Shown: piece by piece, positions 17,694 through 26,808 of the stretch
How the letters are laid out: each line of letters opens with the position of its first letter
How positions within the stretch are numbered: position 1 is the first letter of the stretch
Origin: Microbispora rosea subsp. aerata
GTDB taxonomy: Bacteria > Actinomycetota > Actinomycetes > Streptosporangiales > Streptosporangiaceae
Length of the DNA: 64,000 nt
NCBI RefSeq assembly: GCF_014647835.1
Contig: NZ_BMPY01000028.1
Coordinates: forward strand, 38,473 to 102,472
Direction: 5' to 3'
Position numbers and translations under genes: made by a program
The notes under the pieces: model-generated
Told to the model about the DNA's origin: nothing
The model's database searches: none
The model's input: the letters and a program-made list of their open reading frames with translations, nothing else

Positions 17694-19751
17694 GTGCGAG
17701 TGCTGGCCGTCGTCCCCGCCCGTGGAGGATCGGTGGGCGTCCCGCTGAAGAACCTGGAGAAGGTGGGCGGCGTCCCCCTCGTCGCCCGGGCCGTGGACGC
17801 CTGTCTGCGCGCGGAACTGGTGGACGAGGTGGTCGTCAGCACCGACCACGACCGGATCGCCGAGGTGGCCGCGGCCGCCGGCGCCCGGGTCGTGCGCCGT
17901 CCCGCCGAGCTGAGCGGCCCGACCGCCTCCAGCGAGTCCGCCGTGCTGCACGCGCTGTCCGAGCTCCCCGGGGAGCAGCCGGAGATCGTCGTGCTCGTCC
18001 AGTGCACCAGCGCGTTCCTCGATCCCCGCGATCTCGACGCCGCCGTCGCGAAGGTGCTGGACGGCGAGGCCGACTCGGTCTTCTCCGGCACCGAGACCTA
18101 CGAGTTCGTCTGGACCGGCGCCGGCCGCGGGGTGAACCACGACCCGGCCGTGCGCCCGCGCCGCCAGGACCGCGACCCCCACTACCGCGAGACCGGCGCG
18201 TTCTACGTCATGCGCGCCGGCGGCCTGCGCGAGCGGGGCCACCGCTTCTTCGGCAGGGTCGCGGTGCAGCCGGTGCCCGCCCGGCACGCGGTCGAGATCG
18301 ACACCCCGGAGGACCTGGAGATCGCCCGCGCGCTCGCCCCGTTCGTGGACGAGCCGCGGCCGATCGACGTGGACGCGGTCGTCACCGACTTCGACGGCGT
18401 GCACACCGACGACCGCGCGTTCGTCGACTCCGACGGCCGGGAGATGGTCGCGGTCAGCCGCTCCGACGGGATGGGCGTCGCGCTGCTGCGCCGGGCCGGG
18501 GTGAAGGTGCTCGTGCTGTCCACCGAGCGCGACCCGGTCGTCGCCGCCCGCGCCGCCAAGCTCGGCGTGCCGGTGCTGCAGGGCCTCACCGCCAAGGACG
18601 TCGCGCTGCGCGAGTGGCTGGCGGCCGAGGGGCTGGCCCCCGAGCGGGTGGCGTACGTGGGCAACGACGTCAACGACCTGTCCTGCATGGCGATCGTCGG
18701 CTGGCCGGTCGCGGTGCCCGACGCCCACCCGCGGGTGCGCGCCGCCGCCCGCGTCGTGCTGTCGGCCCCGGGCGGCGCCGGAGCCGTGCGCGAGCTGTCC
18801 GACCGGGTGCTCGCGGCCCGCCCAACCGCGCCGCAGACGGCCCCCGCGCCCGTCGCGGTCCCCCGCCGCGCCGGGCGGGTGCGGCCGGTGCGGATCGGCC
18901 GGTCGCTGGTCGGCCCGGGGCAGCCGGTGTACGTCATCGGGGAGATCGGCATCAACCACAACGGCGACGTCGACATCGCCCGCAGGCTGATCGACGTGGC
19001 CGCCGACGCCGGCTGCCAGGCCGTCAAGTTCCAGAAGCGCACCCCGGAGATCTGCGTGCCGCCGGAGCAGCGCGACCAGATCCGGCAGACGCCGTGGGGC
19101 GAGATGACCTACCTGGAGTACAAGATCCGGACCGAGTTCGGCGCGGACGAGTACGCCCACATCGCCAAATACTGCGAGGAGCGCGGCATCGACTGGTTCG
19201 CCTCGCCCTGGGACGTGCCGTCGGTGGAGTTCCTGGAAGACATGGACGTCGTCGCGCACAAGGTCGCCTCGGCCTCGGTGACCGACCACGAGCTGCTGCG
19301 CGCGCTGGCCGCCACCCGCAAGCCGATCATCCTGTCCACCGGCATGTCGACGATCGAGGAGATCGACGCGGCGGTGGAGATCCTCGGCACCGAGCGCCTG
19401 GTGATGATGCACGCCACCTCCACCTACCCGCTGCCGCCCGAGGAGGCCAACCTCCGCATGATCACCACGCTTCGGGAGCGGTACGGCGTGCCGGTCGGCT
19501 ACTCGGGGCACGAGCGCGGGCTGCAGATCTCGCTCGCCGCCGTGACGCTGGGCGCGGTGACCGTGGAGCGGCACATCACCCTCGACCGGGCGATGTGGGG
19601 CTCCGACCACGCCGCCTCGCTGGAGCCCACCGGCCTGGAGCACCTGGTCCGCGACATCCGCATCATCGAGACGGCCCTCGGCGACGGCGTCAAGCGCGTC
19701 TACCCGGGCGAGCAGGCCCCCCGGGCCCGCCTGCGCCGCGTCACGGCGTGA
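17694..19751 (+). CDS. Trifunctional nonulosonate enzyme: CMP-sugar synthetase / HAD phosphatase / NeuB-type synthase
   Basis: A 685-residue fusion. Residues 1-225: acylneuraminate cytidylyltransferase with the CTP-binding PARGGS...LKN motif. Residues 228-375: KdsC-like HAD phosphatase with DFDGV (Asp 232 and 234) and GNDVNDL, so catalytically intact. Residues 392-685: NeuB-type PEP-dependent condensing TIM barrel with GEIGINHNGD, KFQKR, FASPWD, LSTGMST and GYSGHERG, but no C-terminal SAF domain. Together these could convert a hexose- or hexosamine-6-phosphate plus PEP through a 9-phosphate to free ulosonic acid and then the CMP-activated sugar (Neu5Ac, Kdn or similar; not decided by sequence). 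Start GTG 17694 follows AGAGGAG by 6-7 bases. GTGA overlap with the next gene. Confidence 0.88.
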   Translation: MRVLAVVPARGGSVGVPLKNLEKVGGVPLVARAVDACLRAELVDEVVVSTDHDRIAEVAAAAGARVVRRPAELSGPTASSESAVLHALSELPGEQPEIVVLVQCTSAFLDPRDLDAAVAKVLDGEADSVFSGTETYEFVWTGAGRGVNHDPAVRPRRQDRDPHYRETGAFYVMRAGGLRERGHRFFGRVAVQPVPARHAVEIDTPEDLEIARALAPFVDEPRPIDVDAVVTDFDGVHTDDRAFVDSDGREMVAVSRSDGMGVALLRRAGVKVLVLSTERDPVVAARAAKLGVPVLQGLTAKDVALREWLAAEGLAPERVAYVGNDVNDLSCMAIVGWPVAVPDAHPRVRAAARVVLSAPGGAGAVRELSDRVLAARPTAPQTAPAPVAVPRRAGRVRPVRIGRSLVGPGQPVYVIGEIGINHNGDVDIARRLIDVAADAGCQAVKFQKRTPEICVPPEQRDQIRQTPWGEMTYLEYKIRTEFGADEYAHIAKYCEERGIDWFASPWDVPSVEFLEDMDVVAHKVASASVTDHELLRALAATRKPIILSTGMSTIEEIDAAVEILGTERLVMMHATSTYPLPPEEANLRMITTLRERYGVPVGYSGHERGLQISLAAVTLGAVTVERHITLDRAMWGSDHAASLEPTGLEHLVRDIRIIETALGDGVKRVYPGEQAPRARLRRVTA

Positions 19752-20698
19752 TCACCCTCTCGGTGGTGGTGCCGGTCCGGGACGGCGAGGCGTACCTCGG
19801 CGACGCGCTCACCTCGCTGGTGCGCAACCGGACGCCCGAGTTCGAGACGCAGGTGATCGTCGTGGACGACGGGTCGGCGGACGCGACGCCGGAGGTCGCC
19901 GAGGACTTCCGGCGCGACCTGCCGCATCTCACGGTCGTCCGCAACCCGGCGCCGCTGGGGCTGGCCGGGGCCCGCAACGCCGGGCTGGAACGGGCCGACG
20001 GCCGCTACGTCACCTTCCTGGACGCCGACGACTGGCTGGCGCCCGGCTACCTGCCCCGCCTGGTGGCCGCCGCCGAGGGGCTCGGATGCGACTTCGTCCG
20101 GGTCGACCACGTCCGGGCCGAGGGCCGCAGGCGGGAGACGCACCGGGCGCCGCAGCCGCGCCGGGGCGTCGTGCTCGACCCGCGCGAGGGCATCCTCCCG
20201 GCCGATCACAAGACCATGGTCGACTACCCCTACGCCTGGGCCGGGATCTACCGGCGCGCGCTGGGCGACCTGCTGACCTTCCCCGCCGGGCTGCACACCG
20301 CCGAGGACCGCCCGTGGATCTGGCGGCTGCACCGCCTGGCCCGGTCCTACGCCGTGGTCTCCCTCGCCGGGGTGTTCTACCGGAGAGGGCTGGCCGGCTC
20401 GCTCACCCGGATCGGCGACGAACGGCAGCTCCACTTCTTCGACGCCTACGACATCGTCCTCGACGAGGCCGAGCCCGAATATCTGCCCAAGGCCGCGCGC
20501 AGCCTGTGCGCGCTGCTCGCCCACCACGTGGAGCTGGCCGGCCGCTTCACCCCGGACGTACGCGAGCGGTTCGACGAGCGTGCGGTGGCGGCGCTCGCCC
20601 GGCTGCCGCACGAGGCGCTGACCGCGGCGATCGGCGGGCTGGAGCCCGCACGGGCGGCCCTGCTGGGCCCCTACCTGCCGGGAGGGCCGCGTGCCTGA
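19748..20698 (+). CDS. Family 2 glycosyltransferase
   Basis: A 316-residue GT-A-fold transferase. The N-terminal half shows VVVPVRDGE, VDDGSADATPEV and the metal/nucleotide-binding DxD-like FLDADDW; the C-terminal part is helical and resembles the glycosyltransferases found in actinobacterial sialic-acid-type clusters. It probably adds a sugar to a surface glycan or its acceptor, on the cytoplasmic side. Start GTG 19748 overlaps the stop of the synthetase fusion (GTGA), and its stop is overlapped by the next gene, so the three are one operon. Donor sugar is not readable. Confidence 0.87.
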   Translation: MITLSVVVPVRDGEAYLGDALTSLVRNRTPEFETQVIVVDDGSADATPEVAEDFRRDLPHLTVVRNPAPLGLAGARNAGLERADGRYVTFLDADDWLAPGYLPRLVAAAEGLGCDFVRVDHVRAEGRRRETHRAPQPRRGVVLDPREGILPADHKTMVDYPYAWAGIYRRALGDLLTFPAGLHTAEDRPWIWRLHRLARSYAVVSLAGVFYRRGLAGSLTRIGDERQLHFFDAYDIVLDEAEPEYLPKAARSLCALLAHHVELAGRFTPDVRERFDERAVAALARLPHEALTAAIGGLEPARAALLGPYLPGGPRA

Positions 20699-21971
20699 CG
20701 TCACGCTGTTCTACGCCTCCACGCTGTTCGGCGCGATGACGCTCGCCGCGGCGATCGACGAGGGGCGTTTCCCCGGCGGCGGCGACCGGGTCCTGCTCGT
20801 GTCGAACAACGCGGCGATCCCCGAGATCACCCCGGCGCTGGACGAGGCGCCGGGGTTCGCCGCGCTGCGTGACCGGTTCGACCGCGTCCTGTCCTGGAAC
20901 GAGATCATCGCGCCGCTGCACCCGTCGGACTGGCGGCCCCGCTCGATCGAGACGCCGATGCTCGGCCGCATGCTGCGCCGCCTGATCGGCGAGCCGGCCG
21001 AGCTGGTGGTCGAGTCGATCGCGGTGCCCCCGTCGCGCACGCTCGCCGGCCTGGTCAAGGACTGCCCGATCACCGTCTACGCCGACGGGCTCATGAGCTA
21101 CGGCCCGACCCGCGACCCGCTGCCCCGGGAGATCGCCGGGCGGATCACCCGGCTGCTCCATCTCGACCTCGTCCCCGGCCTGACGCCGCTGCTGCTGGCC
21201 GAGCACGGGGTGCCGGCCGAGGCGCTGACGGACACCTCGTTCGCCCGGGTGGTGGGCCGGGCCGCGGAGGCGGCCGAGAAGGCCCCCCGCGCGGAGGCGG
21301 TCGTCCTGGGGCAGTACCTGTCCGCGCTCGGCCTGGTCACGGCGGCCGAGGAGGCCGCGCTGCACGAGCTCATGCTGCGCGGGGTGGCGGCGCGCGGCCA
21401 CCGGACCGTGCTGTTCAAGCCGCACCCCGCCGCCGCGCGGCGGCACGCCCGCGAGCTGCGGCCGGTCGCCGCGGAGCTGGGCGTCGACCTCCTCGTGGCC
21501 CCCGCGGCGACCCCCGCCGAGGCGTGCTTCGCCGCGCACCGCCCGGCCCTGGTAGTCGGCTGCTTCTCCACCGCGCTGACGACCGCGCGGCGGCTGTTCG
21601 GCCTGCCGGTCGCGACCACCGGCACCGGCCTGGTGCTCGAACGGCTCACGCCGTACGAGAACGGCAACCGGATCCCGGCGACGATCGCGGACGCCGCGCT
21701 GCCCCGGCTGGAGGCCGACGGCACGCTCACCGAGCCGCCCGCCGCCGACCTCGCCGCCCTGGTGGCGGCCGTGGGCTACTGCATGCGGAGCGCCGCCCAC
21801 CCCGGCCTGCGTGAGACGGCGGCGGCGTACGTCGCCGCGCACGGGCCGGCGCGCTACTTCAAAAGGCGCAGGCTGGAGTCGCTGGGCCTGATCGATCCCC
21901 CGCCTCCGCCTCCCCCGCCCGCGCCGCCGGAGCGGCCGGTCTCACGCCTGCGCCGCCTGCTCGCCCGCTGA
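20691..21971 (+). CDS. Polysialyltransferase-family glycosyltransferase
   Basis: A 426-residue protein similar in layout to the alpha-2,8-polysialyltransferase family (POLYST, PF07388): an N-terminal TLFYAST segment, a central YADGLMSYGPTRD region, HPAA (FKPHPAAARRHA), and a later ACFAAHRPALVVGCFSTALTTA-like donor-binding segment (here from about residue 278). It lies directly after a CMP-nonulosonate synthetase fusion, so it likely polymerises or transfers a nonulosonic acid. The C-terminus is a proline-rich tail (PPPPPPPPAPP) plus basic residues, perhaps a membrane or partner contact. GTG start overlaps the previous gene by 8 bp; the 3' end overlaps the convergent XRE gene by 30 bp. Confidence 0.8.
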   Translation: MPDVTLFYASTLFGAMTLAAAIDEGRFPGGGDRVLLVSNNAAIPEITPALDEAPGFAALRDRFDRVLSWNEIIAPLHPSDWRPRSIETPMLGRMLRRLIGEPAELVVESIAVPPSRTLAGLVKDCPITVYADGLMSYGPTRDPLPREIAGRITRLLHLDLVPGLTPLLLAEHGVPAEALTDTSFARVVGRAAEAAEKAPRAEAVVLGQYLSALGLVTAAEEAALHELMLRGVAARGHRTVLFKPHPAAARRHARELRPVAAELGVDLLVAPAATPAEACFAAHRPALVVGCFSTALTTARRLFGLPVATTGTGLVLERLTPYENGNRIPATIADAALPRLEADGTLTEPPAADLAALVAAVGYCMRSAAHPGLRETAAAYVAAHGPARYFKRRRLESLGLIDPPPPPPPPAPPERPVSRLRRLLAR

Positions 21972-22529
21972 CGTCCCCTGCCCGGGGGTGCGGATGAGGA
22001 GGATCGCGTGCGCCTCCTCGCCTCCGAGGGCCGCGTACACATGGGGGACGTCCGAGGCCCACGAGACGTGCTCCCCCGGTCCCGCGGTCAGCGGCGCGTC
22101 GGCCGGGCCCGCCTTGACCGTCCCCCGGACGACCGACAGATGCTCGGTGACCCCGGGCGGATGCGCGGGCGAGGTCTGCTCGACCCCGGCGATGATCCGC
22201 AGGCGGAACAGCTCGTAGGTCACGCCCGGCTCCCTGAACACCTCCAGCAGGGTGGAGACGACGGCCGTGCCCCGCACCGTCGCGGCCTCGCCCGCCGGGG
22301 CGCCGGGGTCCAGCGTCAGCGCGCTCATCGGGACCGACAACGCGGCCGCGATCGCGTACATGGTCTCCAGCGTGGGGTTGCGGGTTCCGTGCTCCAGCCC
22401 GGACACGGTGGCCTTGCCGACGCCGGCCCTGCGCGCGAGCTCCGACAGCGACAGCCCGCGCGCCTCCCGGAGCCCGCGCAGCCGCCGCCCGATTGCCGGA
22501 TCGATCCGGCTTGTCCCGTCTGTACCCAC
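21942..22529 (-). CDS. XRE-cupin transcriptional regulator
   Basis: A 195-residue regulator: residues 12-70 are an HTH_3 domain (LREARGLSLSELARRAGVG, KATVSGLEHG), residues 110-185 a small cupin (HPPGVTEHLSVVRGTV, GEHVSWASDVPHVY) that normally binds a metabolite. It starts with GTG at 22529. It is divergent from the BenE transporter gene, and the 62-bp gap holds an array of CGGAA/TTCCG repeats, so it very likely represses that transporter and itself. Ligand unknown; aromatic acids are a guess from the transporter family. Confidence 0.88.
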   Translation of the reverse strand: MGTDGTSRIDPAIGRRLRGLREARGLSLSELARRAGVGKATVSGLEHGTRNPTLETMYAIAAALSVPMSALTLDPGAPAGEAATVRGTAVVSTLLEVFREPGVTYELFRLRIIAGVEQTSPAHPPGVTEHLSVVRGTVKAGPADAPLTAGPGEHVSWASDVPHVYAALGGEEAHAILLIRTPGQGTSAGEQAAQA

Positions 22530-22545
22530 GTGGCTATGGTGTCAT

Positions 22546-22582
22546 CGGAAGTCGTTCCGTAAACGGAACGGTCGTGTTCCGT
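22546..22582. promoter_or_regulatory. Operator array between the XRE regulator and BenE genes
   Basis: A perfect 16-bp palindrome GTTCCGTAAACGGAAC spans 22554-22569. A CGGAA arm at 22546-22550 pairs with TTCCG at 22555-22559, and another GTTCCGT copy lies at 22576-22582 abutting the ribosome site of the transporter. The alternating arms are 9, 9 and 13 bp apart and lie within the 62-bp divergent gap, as expected for a binding site of the adjacent XRE-cupin protein. Confidence 0.7.
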
Positions 22583-22591
22583 GGAGGAGCG

Positions 22592-23818
22592 GTGCGTATC
22601 CTGCAGCCGGTGCTCGCCGGTCTGATCAGCGCGGTCGTCGGCTATGCCAGCTCGTTCTCGATCGTCCTCGCGGGCCTGCGGGCGGCCGGGGCCGACTCCC
22701 GGCAGGCGGCCTCCGGCCTGCTCGCGCTGTGCGCCGGGATCGCGGTCGCCGCCGCCGTCCTGTCCCTCCGCCATCGGATGCCCATCGCGATCGCGTGGTC
22801 CACCCCGGGCGCCGCGCTGCTCGTCGCGACCGGGCCCGTGGACGGCGGCTACCCGGCGGCGGTCGGGGCCTTCGCCGTGTGCGGGGTCCTGACCGTGCTC
22901 GCCGGGCTCGTCCCCTGGCTGGCCCGCGGCGTCGCCGCGATCCCCGGCCCCATCGCGGCGGCCATGCTCGCCGGCGTCCTGGTCCCGCTGTGCACCGCCC
23001 CGCTCCGCGCGCTGGCCGAGGTCCCGTTGCTGGCCGGGCCGGTCACGCTGACCTGGGCGCTGCTGATGCGGTACGCCCGGCAGTGGGCGGTCGCCGGGGC
23101 GCTGGTGGCGGCCGCGGCCGGTCTCGCGGTCAGCGGCACGACGTTCCCCGCCGCGTCCCTGCGCCCCGACCCGGTGTTCACCACGCCCGGCCTGACCCTG
23201 CCCGCCCTCGTCGGCATCGCGCTGCCGCTGTTCCTGGTGACCATGGCGGGGCAGAACGTGCCCGGCGCGGCCGTCCTCGCCACGTACGGCTACCGCGTGC
23301 CGCTGCGCGGCGCGCTGGTGACGACGGGGCTGGTCAGCACGGCCGCCGCGCCGTTCGGCGGGCACGCCGTCAACCTCGCCGCGATCACCGCCGCGCTGAC
23401 CGCCGGGCCCGACACCCACCCCGACCCGGCCCGCCGCTGGATCGCCACCCTGGCCCTCGGCGCCGGGCAGCTCGCGCTGGGGCTGGGCGCCGCCTTCGCC
23501 ACCGCGCTCGTCGTCGCCTCGCCGCCGGTCCTGGTCACCGCCGTGGCCGGGCTAGCGCTCCTGCCGGCCCTCGCCTCCTCGCTCGCCACCGCCTTCACCG
23601 GGCCGGACCTGCGGGAGGCGGCGGCGGTCACCTTCGTCGTCACCGCCTCGGCGACCTCCATCGGGGGCGTCGGATCGGCCTTCTGGGGGCTGATCGCCGG
23701 TTCGCTCGCGCTCCTGCTCACCCGGCGGCGTACGGCGTCGCGCCCGCCCGAGCGTGCCGCGCGCGCGGAGACCGAGCCGGTCCCACAGCCCGAGCCGGCG
23801 CGTCCCGTCGCCACCTGA
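22592..23818 (+). CDS. benE: BenE-family transporter
   Basis: A 408-residue membrane protein with about 12 hydrophobic segments, matching the benzoate/proton symporter BenE family (PF03594): SFSIVLAGLRAAG near the start, PIAIAWSTPGAALL, and QNVPGAAVLATYGY in the middle. It is expected to import an aromatic acid or similar compound with protons; no ring-degradation genes are nearby, so the real substrate is open. GTG 22592 is used as the start: GGAGG lies four bases upstream, and a longer reading would cover the operator array. Confidence 0.87.
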   Translation: MRILQPVLAGLISAVVGYASSFSIVLAGLRAAGADSRQAASGLLALCAGIAVAAAVLSLRHRMPIAIAWSTPGAALLVATGPVDGGYPAAVGAFAVCGVLTVLAGLVPWLARGVAAIPGPIAAAMLAGVLVPLCTAPLRALAEVPLLAGPVTLTWALLMRYARQWAVAGALVAAAAGLAVSGTTFPAASLRPDPVFTTPGLTLPALVGIALPLFLVTMAGQNVPGAAVLATYGYRVPLRGALVTTGLVSTAAAPFGGHAVNLAAITAALTAGPDTHPDPARRWIATLALGAGQLALGLGAAFATALVVASPPVLVTAVAGLALLPALASSLATAFTGPDLREAAAVTFVVTASATSIGGVGSAFWGLIAGSLALLLTRRRTASRPPERAARAETEPVPQPEPARPVAT

Positions 23819-23941
23819 GACGCCACGCCAGATCGGCATTAGTTAGCCGGACGGCGTTTCAGCCGCGTTAGGGCGGGAGTCATTCCCGCTGTCAAACATC
23901 CCCGGTGGACGTTCGCCCCGACGCCACCACTGGGGAGCATC

Positions 23942-25582
23942 ATGGAGCCCGCCCTCAGCCGCCGCGCCTTCCTCCTCGCCTCAGGAGCGACCGCCTCGGG
24001 CGTCGCGCTGGAGATCGCGCTTTCCGCCGTCCCCGCCACCCGGGCCGCGACGCCCGCGACGACGGTCCACACCGTCGCCAGGCCGAGCGGCGCCGGCGGA
24101 TACCGGAGGCTGTCCGACGGCCCCGGCTGGCGGCGGGTGACACGCACCGAGCTGGCGGAGGCCAAGAAGGGCAGGGCCGGGCGCCGCACGGTGCTGGCCT
24201 GCTTCGTCCAGCTCACCGACCTGCACATCACCGACGTGCAGAGCCCGCAGCGCTACGAGTTCCTGCGCGCCGCCGACCTGGGCTTCTGGCGGCCCCAGGA
24301 GGCGCTGACCGCCGTCGGCGCGGTCTCGATGATCGAGCGGATCAACGCCCTGCGGTACGGCCCGGCCACCCGTGCGCCGATCGGTTTCGTCATGACCACC
24401 GGCGACAACACCGACAACAACTCCCACATCGAGATGGAGTGGTTCCTCACCGCCATGACCGGCGGCCGCTTCACCCCCGACACCGGCGACCCCGGGGCGT
24501 ACGAGGGGGCGCAGAACTGCGGCCTGGGCCTGTACTGGCAGCCCGAGTCCGGCCTGCGCGACATCGACAAGCGGGCGGGGTTCCCCCGCCTGGAGGGCTT
24601 CCTGGAGGCGGCGATCCGCGAGGTGAGCAGCCCCGGCCTGGCCGTGCCGTGGTATTCCACCGTCGGCAACCACGACCGGTTGTTCGGCGGCGCCTATCGC
24701 GAGGCCGGCGGCTTCTTCGCCGACCTGGCGACCGGCTCGCGCAAGCTGTTCTCCCTGCCCGCCTCCGAGGCCGGGGCCGTCTACCGGGCGCTGCGCGGGG
24801 GCGACCCGGCGGGCGCCCGCTTCCGCGCCGCGTGGGAGCGCCACAAGGGCAAGGCCCGCACGGTCACCGCCGACGAGCGCCGCGCCCCGTTGAGCCCGCG
24901 CGCCTACGTCGCCGCCCATCTCGACCCGGCGTACACCGGCCCGGGGCCCGCCGGGCACGGCTACACCCGGGACAACCTCGACAGCGGCCGGCTCGACTAC
25001 TCCTTCCGGATCTCCGACGGGGTGGTCGGCATCAGCCTGGACACCACCGACCGGGGCGGCGACTACCGCGGATCGGTCGGCACCCGGCAGCTCGCCTGGC
25101 TGAAGCGGACCCTGAAGGCCCACGCCGACGACCTCGTGCTGGTCTTCAGCCACCACCCGAGCTGGGCCATGACCAACCTCACCCCCAGCCCGGACCGCCC
25201 GCGCGACAGGCGCCACGGCGGGCAGGAGCTGCTGGCGGTGCTGCGCGGGCACCGCAACGTGGTCGCGTGGATCAACGGGCACTCCCACCGCAACAAGATC
25301 GTCCCGCACGGCGGCCTGTGGGAGATCTCCACCGCCTCCCACGTCGACTACCCCCAGCTGGCCAGGGTCGTCGAGCTGGCCGACAACCACGACGGGACGC
25401 TGTCCCTGTTCACCACGCTCGTGGAATCGGCCGCGCCGCACCGCACCGACTTCACCGATCTGTCGCAGCGCGGGCTGGCCGCGCTCTACCGGGAGCTGTC
25501 GTTCAACTCCCCCGGCCTCCGCAGCGGGCTGGCGGGGCTGCCCGGCGACCGCAACACCGAGCTTCTGCTGAGGAAGCGCTGA
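23942..25582 (+). CDS. Tat-exported metallophosphoesterase (TIGR03767-like)
   Basis: A 546-residue calcineurin-like phosphoesterase. The N-terminus is a twin-arginine signal (LSRRAFLLASGATASG). Metal-binding motifs are in order: TDLHITD (DxH), TTGDNTDN (GDxxD-like), VGNHDR (GNHD), FSHHPSW and INGHSHRN (GHxH), so the binuclear centre is complete. The length and an insertion between GNHD and the last motifs fit the actinobacterial TIGR03767 family. It acts outside the membrane on an unknown phosphoester. It is flanked by the BenE gene and the convergent DUF6716 gene (14-bp gap). Confidence 0.88.
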   Translation: MEPALSRRAFLLASGATASGVALEIALSAVPATRAATPATTVHTVARPSGAGGYRRLSDGPGWRRVTRTELAEAKKGRAGRRTVLACFVQLTDLHITDVQSPQRYEFLRAADLGFWRPQEALTAVGAVSMIERINALRYGPATRAPIGFVMTTGDNTDNNSHIEMEWFLTAMTGGRFTPDTGDPGAYEGAQNCGLGLYWQPESGLRDIDKRAGFPRLEGFLEAAIREVSSPGLAVPWYSTVGNHDRLFGGAYREAGGFFADLATGSRKLFSLPASEAGAVYRALRGGDPAGARFRAAWERHKGKARTVTADERRAPLSPRAYVAAHLDPAYTGPGPAGHGYTRDNLDSGRLDYSFRISDGVVGISLDTTDRGGDYRGSVGTRQLAWLKRTLKAHADDLVLVFSHHPSWAMTNLTPSPDRPRDRRHGGQELLAVLRGHRNVVAWINGHSHRNKIVPHGGLWEISTASHVDYPQLARVVELADNHDGTLSLFTTLVESAAPHRTDFTDLSQRGLAALYRELSFNSPGLRSGLAGLPGDRNTELLLRKR

Positions 25583-25596
25583 CGGGACGCCCTCGT

Positions 25597-26808
25597 CTAC
25601 AGGGCTTTGAGGTAGCGGCGCATCCGGCGCTTGGCGCGGTAGCCGTACCGCAGGACTCCGGGCGGCACCTCCAGGCGCAGCCGGGCGCGGCGGCGGGCCG
25701 CCGCGTACTCGGGCCCGTCGAGGAGCGAGCGGGCCGGCTCGAGCGTCCCCGCGCGGGCCGCGGCGACCAGCGCGGCGACGCGGCCGGTCCAGTCGCCGGC
25801 CGAGGGGTCGTGGAAGTAGTTGGCCCGGCACCACTCCTCGGCGGGCATCCGGAAGTCCGCCTTGACCAGGTCGTCCAGGGTGCCGAGGCAGCCGCTGCCC
25901 TCGAACACCAGATTGATCATCTCCGCGCCGACCCCGAAGTCCGACAGCACGAGCAGCGGCACGTTCCCGGCGATCGCCTCCAGCGCGGCCGTGGAGCTGA
26001 CCGTGACGAATCCGGCGGCGCGGCTCAGGTGCTCGTGCATCGGGCCGGCGGCGAAGCGCACCGCGCCCGCGGGCACCCGGCCCTCGGCCTCCAGCGCGGC
26101 CCACAGCCGCTCGTAGTGGTGCCGCTCGTTGTGCGTCTGCCGCTCGTCGTCGCGGGCCCGCAGCTTGACGACCACGTCCAGGTCGGGCCGGGCCCGCCCG
26201 AGCTCGGCCAGGGCGAGCAGGATCCGCTCCCGTTCCTCGCGCCGCCTGGGCACCTTGGCCTGGGTGGCGAACACGACCCTGTCGCGTACGCCTCCGGCGT
26301 CGTGCCGGGGCAGGAGATCCAGGTAGGGCAGGCGGGCCAGCGCCACCGTCCCTCCCCCGCCCAGCTCGCGGCCGACGGCGGAGAACTCGGCGACCTCCCG
26401 GCCGCTGTGCACGACGAACAGGTCGCAGCCGCTGCGGAACCGCCACGCCTTCTCCGTCGCGGGCACCGAGATGCCCGGCAGGCCCGACACCAGCACCGGC
26501 CGGGGCCGCAGCCCGGACAGCGTCTCGGCCGCCAGCGCGTCCACCACCGGGCCGGTGCAGGCCAGCAGCACGGCGTCGGGCCGGAACCGTTCCGCGGCCC
26601 GACGCAGTCGCCGGGCGGGCAGCACGGGCGGCGGCTTGCGCCCGGCGCGGGTGCCGCTCACCGCGGCGGCGATCTGCGCCGCCGACGGGGCGATGGGCGT
26701 GCGGACGACGGCCAGGTCCGTGACCCAGTCCGGCGGGGTCGCGTCGAGCAGGCCCGCGGCCCACTTGAGGTAGGAGTCGGAGTCGGCCACGGCGAGCAGG
26801 CGGGTCAA
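25597..26808 (-). CDS. DUF6716-type putative glycosyltransferase
   Basis: A 403-residue protein that resembles the DUF6716 putative glycosyltransferases accompanying sialic-acid-type genes in actinobacteria. Visible features: LLAVADSDSYLKWAAGLL at the start, a middle segment VVFATQAKVPRR, VVKLRARDDE, and FVTVSSTAALEAIAGNVPLLVLSDFGV, which looks like a GT-B donor site. TTG at 26808 is taken as the start: it overlaps the stop of the upstream gene (TTGA) and has AAAGG about 8 bases before it; a longer reading would run through the upstream gene. Probably modifies the same surface glycan as the genes at 17.7-22 kb. Confidence 0.72.
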   Translation of the reverse strand: MTRLLAVADSDSYLKWAAGLLDATPPDWVTDLAVVRTPIAPSAAQIAAAVSGTRAGRKPPPVLPARRLRRAAERFRPDAVLLACTGPVVDALAAETLSGLRPRPVLVSGLPGISVPATEKAWRFRSGCDLFVVHSGREVAEFSAVGRELGGGGTVALARLPYLDLLPRHDAGGVRDRVVFATQAKVPRRREERERILLALAELGRARPDLDVVVKLRARDDERQTHNERHHYERLWAALEAEGRVPAGAVRFAAGPMHEHLSRAAGFVTVSSTAALEAIAGNVPLLVLSDFGVGAEMINLVFEGSGCLGTLDDLVKADFRMPAEEWCRANYFHDPSAGDWTGRVAALVAAARAGTLEPARSLLDGPEYAAARRRARLRLEVPPGVLRYGYRAKRRMRRYLKAL

